Assembly (NCBI GenBank): GCA_045657625.1
Contig: JAZOTM010000008.1
Coordinates: 1 to 10,913, forward strand
Direction of reading: 5' to 3'
DNA length: 10,913 bases
Source: JAZOTM01 sp045657625
Lineage (GTDB): Bacteria; Bacillota; Clostridia; Lachnospirales; Lachnospiraceae
The notes beneath the pieces were generated by a model that had not been told where the DNA came from, searched no databases, and saw only the letters and a list, made by a program, of their open reading frames with translations. The translations under genes were made by a program, and so were the position numbers. Every line of letters starts with the position of its first letter. Position 1 is the first letter of the stretch. Below, piece by piece: positions 1 through 5,014 of the stretch.

Positions 1-152
1 CTTGTGCCAGTTTACTATTTAGGAATGGAATTGATCTGAACACAATTGCACGGATTCTGGGAAACAGTGAAGAAGTCCTGCGGAAAACATATGTGCATTT
101 TGATGATGATAATCTGAAGAGGATTATAAATATGATTGAGGATATCGAATAA
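1..152 (+). CDS. Tyrosine recombinase/integrase, C-terminal fragment (5' end outside window)
   Basis: The reading frame is open from base 3 to a TAA at 150-152 and gives 49 residues, beginning CASLLFRNGIDLNTIARILG. This is the pattern of the C-terminal catalytic end of phage-type tyrosine recombinases: a helix of the type (H)-x-x-AS-LL-x-x-G-(I/V)-D-L-x-x-(I/V), an LG-x-S turn, then the nucleophilic tyrosine in KTYVHF, followed by a charged C-terminal helix ending NMIEDIE. Family members cut and rejoin DNA through a 3'-phosphotyrosine link. The LGNS turn carries Asn where most relatives have His (LGHS). The N-terminal DNA-binding domains and the other catalytic residues lie left of the window, so whether the protein is intact, and whether it belongs to a phage, an ICE or a chromosomal recombinase, cannot be decided. 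A terminator follows at 271-310. Confidence 0.75.
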   Translation, partial: CASLLFRNGIDLNTIARILGNSEEVLRKTYVHFDDDNLKRIINMIEDIE

Positions 153-166
153 GGGAGATAAGGCTA

Positions 167-220
167 ATGGAAGATAAAAACAAAATCGGAAAGAAGAGGC
201 AAGGCTACAGAACCATATGA
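167..220 (+). CDS. Possible 17-residue basic peptide ORF
   Basis: An ATG at 167 opens a 17-codon frame (MEDKNKIGKKRQGYRTI) closed by TGA at 218-220. It begins 14 bases after the recombinase stop. A purine-rich AAGGGAG at 151-157 could serve as a ribosome binding site about 9 bases before the ATG. The peptide is rich in Lys and Arg and has no motif I recognise. It lies between the recombinase and the terminator at 271-310, so it would be co-transcribed with the recombinase. It could be a real small peptide, the truncated start of a gene lost when an element decayed, or chance. Support is limited to position and a fair ribosome binding site. Confidence 0.2.
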   Translation: MEDKNKIGKKRQGYRTI

Positions 221-270
221 ACATTACCCTCATTACATCTTCACTAAAAACATGAACTTCTTGCTTTTTC

Positions 271-310
271 GAGGAGAAATGATTTCTAAATGTCATTTCT
301 CCTCTTTTTT
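271..310 (+). terminator. Rho-independent terminator of the recombinase transcript
   Basis: A perfect 12-bp inverted repeat (GAGGAGAAATGA at 271-282 with TCATTTCTCCTC at 293-304) encloses a 10-base loop and is followed at once by six T residues (305-310). Only the + strand reading has the T tract: on the minus strand the stem is followed by GAAAAAGC. It therefore ends transcription from the left. It does not look like a terminator for the convergent glgP gene, which stops at 333, and no separate glgP terminator is visible. Confidence 0.88.
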
Positions 311-332
311 GCTGGCTTTATTATTGTTTATA

Positions 333-2585
333 TTAATGTAATTTCCAAATTTCTTCGTTATACTGACGAATTGTTCGGTCAGATGAGAAGAAACCAGCTT
401 TTGCGATATTAACCAGCATTTTTTGAGTCCAAGCATTAAGGTCACAATAATCATCATAAGCCTTATTTCTTGTCTGGCGATAATCCTCAAAATCAGGGAA
501 AGTCATAAACCAGTCTTTATGGATTAATTCACCATGAAGACGGCGCAGGAACCATTCATCGCCGACAGCGAGAACTTCCTTACTTACGATAAAATCAACA
601 GCACGTTTGATTCGATCATTATTTTCATAATACCAGGATGCGTTGTAATCGCCACGGGCATAGCGAGAGATGACTTCATCGGAACTTTCTCCGAAAGAAT
701 AAATATTATCTTCGCCGACCAGATCGCAGATTTCTACATTGGCACCATCAATGGTTCCCAGAGTGATCGCACCATTTAACATGAATTTCATATTGCCAGT
801 ACCGGAAGCCTCCTTAGAGGCAAGGGATATCTGTTCTGAAATATTGCAGGCAGGGATCATTTTTTCTGCCAGGGTTACATTATAATTTTCCACCATAACA
901 ACATTAAGATATGGAGAAACATCAGGATCTGATGCAATTACTTTCTGCATACAAAGAATCAAATGAATGATATCTTTGGCAATCGTGTATGCTGGTGCTG
1001 CTTTTGCTCCAAAAAGTACCGTGATTGGTTTTGCAGGAAGTTTGCCCTCTTTGATTTCAAAATATTTATCAATAACGTAAAGGATATTCAACTGCTGGCG
1101 TTTATATTCGTGCAGTCGTTTTACCTGGATATCGAAGATGGAATCTGGATTGATTGTGATATTTTGTGTTTCTTTCAGATAATTGGCAAGTTGCTTTTTC
1201 TTTTCTGTTTTTATGGAAAGAAGTCTGGCAAGTACAGTAGGAGAATTTTTATATTCAAGGAGTTTTTCCAGTTCAGAGGCATCCTTTTTCCAACCATCGC
1301 CGATGAGTTCTGTAATAAGGGCAGATAATTCTGGATTACAGGACATGAGCCAACGGCGGAAGGTGATACCATTCGTTTTGTTGTTAAATTTCTCTGGATA
1401 TAACTGATAGAAATTGTGTAACTCTGTTTCTTTCAATATTTTAGTATGGAGATAGGCTACACCGTTTACACTATATCCATAATGGATGTCCATATGAGCC
1501 ATATGAATAAGGTTATCCTTGATGATATATGTGCTTTCATCGGTTACTTTTTGACGAATTCGGTTGTCTAATTCTCTGATGATTGGCATAAGCTGAGGAA
1601 CTGCCTTCTCCAGGAAATGGATTGGCCATTTTTCCAAAGCTTCTGAAAGAATGGTATGATTGGTATATGCACACATTTTTGTAACGATGTCGATAGCTTC
1701 GGTCATAAGCATACCACGTTCTGCAAGCTGTCGGATTAATTCTGGAATAATCATGGAAGGGTGGGTATCATTGATCTGTACCCTTGCATAATCAGCAAGA
1801 TCATGAAGGCTAGATCCTTTCTCAAGTGCTTCATCAATTATTAATCGTGCAGCATTGGAAACCATAAAATACTGTTGATATACACGAAGGAGACGACCTT
1901 TTTCATCCGAATCATCCGGGTAGAGGAAGAGGGTAAGATTTTTACGGATGTCTTCTTTGTTAAAGTCGATGGTTTCGCTGACAATGCTTTCATCGACGCT
2001 TTCTATATCAAATAAGTGTAATTTGGTCGTATGATTATCATACCCAATAACATCGATATCATAAAGACGAGATTGGACGGTGAAACCACCAAAAGAAACG
2101 GGATAAGTGATGTCTGTTTTGGTGAGCCAACTGTTTTCAGTAATCCATGGATTTGGTGTTTCTTTTTGGAGATCATTTTCAAAGACCTGTTTAAAAAGTC
2201 CAAAATGATAATTGAGACCAACACCATCACCATTCAGACCTAAGGTTGCAATGGAATCAAGAAAGCATGCAGCAAGGCGGCCAAGCCCTCCATTTCCTAA
2301 AGAAGGTTCCATCTCTAATTCTTCAATCTCTGCAAGGGAGCGGCCTTTCTCTTCCAGCAGTGTTTTTACCGTATCATAAAGACCAAGGTTGATCAGGTTG
2401 TTAGAAAGTAATTTACCAATCAGGAATTCTGCAGAAATATAATAAAGTTTTTTCTTACCTTCATTCTTCACTTTTGATGCAGATTTTTCTTTTATCATCT
2501 GAAGGAGGGCAAGATAAATCTCCTCATTGCTACTTTCATTAATAGACTTCATAAGTTTTTCTTCAATTACATTTTTCGTATTCAT
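333..2585 (-). CDS. glgP: Glycogen/maltodextrin phosphorylase (GT35)
   Basis: This 750-residue enzyme of the GT35 family removes terminal glucose from alpha-1,4-glucans with inorganic phosphate, giving glucose 1-phosphate; it is cytoplasmic and uses pyridoxal phosphate. The hallmark PLP site SGTGNMKF is present, with the cofactor lysine at residue 600. Other family signatures are EPSLGNGGLGRLAACFLDS (93-111), NDTHPSM (272-278), VKRLHEYKRQ (488-497) and the ITLGTIDGANVEI stretch just after the PLP site. Length is normal for compact Clostridia phosphorylases, slightly shorter than E. coli MalP/GlgP. The ATG at 2585 is chosen because AGGAGG (complement of 2593-2598) lies 7 bases upstream. The gene is divergent from the AraC-type regulator. 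In this locus it would consume the longer maltodextrins made by MalQ. Sequence alone does not separate a storage-glycogen role from a maltodextrin role; the neighbours favour the latter or both. Confidence 0.95.
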   Translation of the reverse strand: MNTKNVIEEKLMKSINESSNEEIYLALLQMIKEKSASKVKNEGKKKLYYISAEFLIGKLLSNNLINLGLYDTVKTLLEEKGRSLAEIEELEMEPSLGNGGLGRLAACFLDSIATLGLNGDGVGLNYHFGLFKQVFENDLQKETPNPWITENSWLTKTDITYPVSFGGFTVQSRLYDIDVIGYDNHTTKLHLFDIESVDESIVSETIDFNKEDIRKNLTLFLYPDDSDEKGRLLRVYQQYFMVSNAARLIIDEALEKGSSLHDLADYARVQINDTHPSMIIPELIRQLAERGMLMTEAIDIVTKMCAYTNHTILSEALEKWPIHFLEKAVPQLMPIIRELDNRIRQKVTDESTYIIKDNLIHMAHMDIHYGYSVNGVAYLHTKILKETELHNFYQLYPEKFNNKTNGITFRRWLMSCNPELSALITELIGDGWKKDASELEKLLEYKNSPTVLARLLSIKTEKKKQLANYLKETQNITINPDSIFDIQVKRLHEYKRQQLNILYVIDKYFEIKEGKLPAKPITVLFGAKAAPAYTIAKDIIHLILCMQKVIASDPDVSPYLNVVMVENYNVTLAEKMIPACNISEQISLASKEASGTGNMKFMLNGAITLGTIDGANVEICDLVGEDNIYSFGESSDEVISRYARGDYNASWYYENNDRIKRAVDFIVSKEVLAVGDEWFLRRLHGELIHKDWFMTFPDFEDYRQTRNKAYDDYCDLNAWTQKMLVNIAKAGFFSSDRTIRQYNEEIWKLH

Positions 2586-2670
2586 AATGAATCCTCCTGG
2601 TTAAAAAGTTAGATATTGTTTTAACGAGTCAATCCATTTATAATACGAAATTTGCTTTCCTTCTTGCTGT

Positions 2671-2749
2671 ATACTATCTAAAAATTGTACAATACTATCT
2701 TTTTTTATAAAAAAGTAGAAAAAATGAGAGATATATGACATTATAGTAT
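2671..2749. promoter_or_regulatory. Divergent glgP/araC control region with 21-bp-phased repeats
   Basis: The 192-bp gap between the glgP and araC start codons is very AT-rich. ATACTATCT occurs twice in the same orientation, at 2671-2679 and 2692-2700, exactly 21 bp apart (two helical turns). The seven-base core returns inverted (ATAGTAT) at 2743-2749, where it overlaps a possible -10 for araC (TATAGT, 2742-2747). AraC-family proteins commonly bind two direct half-sites about 21 bp apart, so these are good candidates for sites of the adjacent regulator. On the minus strand the repeats also resemble -10 elements (TAGTAT and TATACA), but no matching -35 at proper spacing was found for either gene, which would suit an activator-dependent promoter. 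Binding is inferred. Confidence 0.45.
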
Positions 2750-2777
2750 TATCTTGAAAAGGAAAAGGAGAAGAGGT

Positions 2778-3653
2778 ATGCTGATTCCTGAATATGAGAA
2801 TTACCAGGAGAGTAAAAAACATGGGAAGGATAGTTTTCCGTATGATACTTATTTGTGTACGATACCCAAAGATTTTCACATGGTACCTTTGCATTGGCAT
2901 GATGAAATGGAGATAATATATATCAAAAAAGGAAGGGGTATTATTTCGGTGGATCTCATGGATTATGAAGTGTCTGAAGGGAGTATCGTAATCATTCTTC
3001 CCGGACAATTACATTCCATACGCACGGAAAGATTACAGATAATGGAGTATGAAAATATTATTTTTTCATTGGATCTGTTACAGTCCAAACAAATGGATGT
3101 TTGTTCGACATCGTATCTGATGCCCCTTAGAATGGGAAAGATTACAGTTCCGGTACATTTTGGGAAAGAATCAGAATATTATGGAGATATCGCAGTAATT
3201 TTAGATGCCTGTGATCAGATTGGCAGTGATAAACCAGAGGCGGCAGAGTTTTATATTAAATCTCAGCTTTTTTTATTATTTTATATTTTGATGAATCGTT
3301 GCAGGAATGATTCTTCTAATGTTGTTCGATCAAAGAAAATGGATCGAATGAAAGTAATTTTAAAATATGTAGAAATCCATTATGCAGAAAAAATAACGAT
3401 TGATGAAATCGCAAGAGAGGCAAATTGTGCTCCCTCTTATTTTATGAGAATGTTTCGAGAAACCATTGGTTCCACTTTTATTGAATATCTTAACGTTTAC
3501 AGACTGACGATGAGTGCAAGACTTCTTAGAGAGACGGAAGAGAGTGTGCTGGAAGTTGCCATGGGTGTAGGCTTTGATAATCTATCCTATTTTAACCGCT
3601 GCTTTAAAAAGAAATTTCAGATGACTCCTGGAAAATATAGAAGAGAAGGGTGA
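2778..3653 (+). CDS. AraC-family transcriptional regulator with N-terminal cupin domain
   Basis: A 291-residue regulator. Residues about 35-85 form a cupin-like effector domain (PLHWHDEMEIIYIKKGRG..., then GSIVIILPGQLH), typical of AraC-type sugar sensors. Residues about 188-290 are the double helix-turn-helix domain: first HTH about 206-227 (ITIDEIAREANCAPSYFMRMF), second about 254-276 (SVLEVAMGVGFDNLSYFNRCFKKKF), ending in the usual TPGKYRRE. The ATG at 2778 is preferred because AAGGAG at 2765-2770 lies 7 bases upstream. An upstream TTG at 2754 would add eight mostly basic residues, but they are encoded by the ribosome binding site itself. The gene is divergent from glgP, which is therefore a likely target. 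Its stop codon and last six codons lie inside a large hairpin shared with the convergent regulator gene. The effector cannot be told from the sequence. Confidence 0.9.
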   Translation: MLIPEYENYQESKKHGKDSFPYDTYLCTIPKDFHMVPLHWHDEMEIIYIKKGRGIISVDLMDYEVSEGSIVIILPGQLHSIRTERLQIMEYENIIFSLDLLQSKQMDVCSTSYLMPLRMGKITVPVHFGKESEYYGDIAVILDACDQIGSDKPEAAEFYIKSQLFLLFYILMNRCRNDSSNVVRSKKMDRMKVILKYVEIHYAEKITIDEIAREANCAPSYFMRMFRETIGSTFIEYLNVYRLTMSARLLRETEESVLEVAMGVGFDNLSYFNRCFKKKFQMTPGKYRREG

Positions 3654-3689
3654 GTCGCAGTAATGCGACTCACCCTTCTCTTCTATATT
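3634..3689. terminator. Perfect 26-bp hairpin, probable bidirectional terminator
   Basis: Bases 3634-3659 and 3664-3689 are perfect reverse complements (26 bp, no mismatch) separated by the four bases GTAA, which as RNA is a GNRA-type tetraloop. The structure fills the 39-bp gap between the convergent araC and malR-type genes and runs 20 bases into araC, covering its TGA (3651-3653). Downstream of the stem the minus strand reads TATATTTTCC and the + strand reads TATATTGCATTATTGTTTT; both are U-rich but neither is a classic uninterrupted T tract. Termination of both genes is the simplest role. So long a perfect duplex could also be an RNase III substrate. Confidence 0.75.
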
Positions 3690-3692
3690 GCA

Positions 3693-4712
3693 TTATTGTT
3701 TTGGCGGGCAGCAACTTTGGCGTTCCACAAGATAATAAGGAACGATGATTTTTGTGGCGAGAAGTGCCGGATTCTCAATATGATTGATCATCTGAGATGC
3801 TGCTTCAATGCCCAGCTGCCTGTTATTTACATCGATGGATGTAAGCTGAGGCGTACTGAGTTTGGCAAAAAGTGAGTTATTAAAGGATACGATGGATAAA
3901 TCTTCTGGAATGCGAAGACCTAATTCATAAGCTGTTTTTTCTATGACCATTGCAATGATATCGTCACTAACTACAAGGGCAGTAGGTCTGTTTTCAGAGG
4001 ATAAAAATTCTGTTAATTCGTCAGCACCTTCTTTTGGAATGGAAGGAAGCTCGATACACATGGCAGGATCGTAAGGAATGCCAGCTTCGGTAAGTGCCAG
4101 AATATATCCAGACTTTCGATCTGCAGAATAGATACGGACAGAGAGACTTCCCAGATATCCGATTCGTGTATGTCCCAGATCCAAAAGATATTTTGTTGCA
4201 TCTTTCCCAGCAAGGATATTATCGTTATCTACATAGATGGTGTCATGGATGGATCGATCTGTCTTTCCTACAAGAACAAAAGGAATGCTTTCTTTTTCTA
4301 AATAATCAATAACAGGATCGTCTTTTTTTGAATAAAGTAATACAACACCATCTAAATGATGATCTTTGGAAAGATACTGTATCGTATCGATGATCTCTTC
4401 ATTGCTGGAACCAGTAATTAATGTGGTCGAATAGTGCTTTTGATTGCAGAAGAGTGTAATGCCTCTCATGGTTTCCAGAAAAAAGGAATTCTCATAGGTA
4501 TCGAATTCGGAAACAGGGAGGATGATTCCAATGCTTCTGCCATTTTGGATTGCTAAATTTGAATTATTCGGTTCATATCCCAGCTGCTTCATCGCATTGC
4601 GTACTTTTTCTTTTGTTTGCGCACTGATCGATGGATGATCAGAGCAGGTACGTGATACAGTAGAAGTGGAAACTCCTGCTAATTTTGCAACTTCTTTTAT
4701 TGTAACTCCCAT
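3693..4712 (-). CDS. malR: LacI/GalR-family repressor, MalR-like
   Basis: A 339-residue regulator. The N-terminus (MGVTIKEVAKLAGVSTSTVS, HTH about residues 4-24) is the standard LacI DNA-binding domain; the hinge region reaches residue 60, and residues about 60-330 form the periplasmic-binding-protein-like sensor domain. The stretch SFNNSLFAKLSTPQLTSIDV near the C-terminus resembles maltose repressors (MalR) of Gram-positive bacteria more than CcpA. It starts at the ATG complementing 4710-4712, with AGGAG 11 bases upstream (complement of 4724-4728), slightly long spacing. It is divergent from the PTS-mapP-malQ-glucokinase operon, has its own consensus promoter, and has a palindromic LacI-type operator just upstream. 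It most likely represses that operon until a maltose-related inducer appears. The family call is firm; the MalR identity rests on similarity and context. Confidence 0.88.
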   Translation of the reverse strand: MGVTIKEVAKLAGVSTSTVSRTCSDHPSISAQTKEKVRNAMKQLGYEPNNSNLAIQNGRSIGIILPVSEFDTYENSFFLETMRGITLFCNQKHYSTTLITGSSNEEIIDTIQYLSKDHHLDGVVLLYSKKDDPVIDYLEKESIPFVLVGKTDRSIHDTIYVDNDNILAGKDATKYLLDLGHTRIGYLGSLSVRIYSADRKSGYILALTEAGIPYDPAMCIELPSIPKEGADELTEFLSSENRPTALVVSDDIIAMVIEKTAYELGLRIPEDLSIVSFNNSLFAKLSTPQLTSIDVNNRQLGIEAASQMINHIENPALLATKIIVPYYLVERQSCCPPKQ

Positions 4713-4750
4713 GTATATAAATTCTCCTAAAATTATAATATTTTATTTTT

Positions 4751-4779
4751 ATTATAGGACAGAGTAAATAGAAAGTCAA
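4751..4779 (-). promoter_or_regulatory. Sigma-A-type promoter of the malR-like gene
   Basis: Read on the minus strand, TTGACT (complement of 4774-4779) and TATAAT (complement of 4751-4756) are separated by exactly 17 bp, a near-perfect vegetative promoter. Transcription would start about 7 bases downstream, leaving a leader of roughly 30 bases before the ATG at 4712. Confidence 0.8.
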
Positions 4780-4786
4780 TAATATA

Positions 4787-4800
4787 CGCAAATATTTGCG
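4787..4800. promoter_or_regulatory. Palindromic LacI-family (MalR-type) operator
   Basis: CGCAAATATTTGCG is a perfect 14-bp palindrome. It has the CGCAAA/TTTGCG half-sites known for Gram-positive maltose repressors and other LacI-family proteins, though the centre is AT rather than the common CG. It lies 7 bp upstream of the regulator's -35 box and about 105 bp upstream of the -35 of the PTS operon. Autoregulation is easy to picture; control of the PTS promoter from there would need looping or additional sites. Confidence 0.7.
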
Positions 4801-4817
4801 CGTGATACCGATATAAG

Positions 4818-4996
4818 TTGTGCAATAAAAATGCAAAAAGTTGCACAAAATTGAATGGATAGATTTGTGCAATAGATAGAAAAGATAATTTATAAGAAAT
4901 ATCTATTGAAAAATTGATTTGTTTGAGATATATTTCATGCAAGACAGTGCAATAATATATGCAACTAATAGCACAAATAAAATAAAGAGTTGCACA
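4818..4996. repeat. Cluster of TTGTGCAA/TGCAA-type repeats flanking the PTS promoter
   Basis: TTGTGCAA occurs at 4818-4825 and 4865-4872 and inverted (TTGCACAA) at 4841-4848. Shorter copies are ATGCAA at 4831, 4937 and 4959, GTGCAA at 4947, GCACAA at 4971 and TTGCAC at 4990. Starts in the upstream group (GTGCAA 4820, ATGCAA 4831, TTGCAC 4841) are 10-11 bp apart, and in the downstream group (4937, 4947, 4959, 4971) 10-12 bp apart, close to one DNA turn. One group lies upstream of the -35 box and the other covers the start of transcription and the leader. They share GCAA with the operator half-site CGCAAA, so they may be weaker sites for the same repressor or sites for another protein. Confidence 0.5.
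4906..4934 (+). promoter_or_regulatory. Sigma-A-type promoter of the PTS-mapP-malQ-glucokinase operon
   Basis: TTGAAA (4906-4911) and TATATT (4929-4934) are separated by 17 bp. The start would fall near 4941, giving a leader of about 74 bases before the ATG at 5015. The leader contains several of the TGCAA-type repeats, so a protein bound there would block transcription. Confidence 0.65.
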
Positions 4997-5014
4997 TTGA
5001 AGAGGAGGAGAAAA

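Noticed and set aside
963..1407. Plus-strand open frames opposite glgP (and other long antisense frames across the window)
   Set aside because: They lack ribosome binding sites and recognisable domains, and lie opposite strongly conserved coding sequence.
2754..2777. TTG start giving the AraC-type protein a basic N-terminal tail
   Set aside because: The tail is a by-product of translating the purine-rich ribosome binding site; ATG 2778 has AAGGAG at 7 bases.
2601..3008. Minus-strand 135-codon frame across the glgP/araC intergenic region
   Set aside because: It overlaps the N-terminal domain of the AraC-type gene and the divergent promoter region, has low-complexity Phe/Ile-rich composition and shows no family signature.
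4802..4815. TGATACCGATATAA as a CcpA cre site
   Set aside because: It departs from the cre consensus at two positions and is not a convincing palindrome; too weak to list.
4896..4936. GAAATATCT ... AGATATATTTC inverted repeat around the PTS promoter
   Set aside because: The right arm has two extra bases and the sequence is simple AT-rich DNA overlapping the -10; likely chance.
4947..4995. GTGCAA/TTGCAC pairing in the leader as a LicT/BglG-type RNA antiterminator or riboswitch
   Set aside because: Only six pairs around a 37-base AT-rich loop, no overlapping terminator hairpin, and no BglG-type regulator in the window.
4919..5014. TTG-initiated extension of the PTS permease by 32 residues
   Set aside because: The added residues do not belong to any EIIA domain, they overlap the presumed leader and ribosome binding site, and the ATG at 5015 has an ideal AGGAGG upstream.
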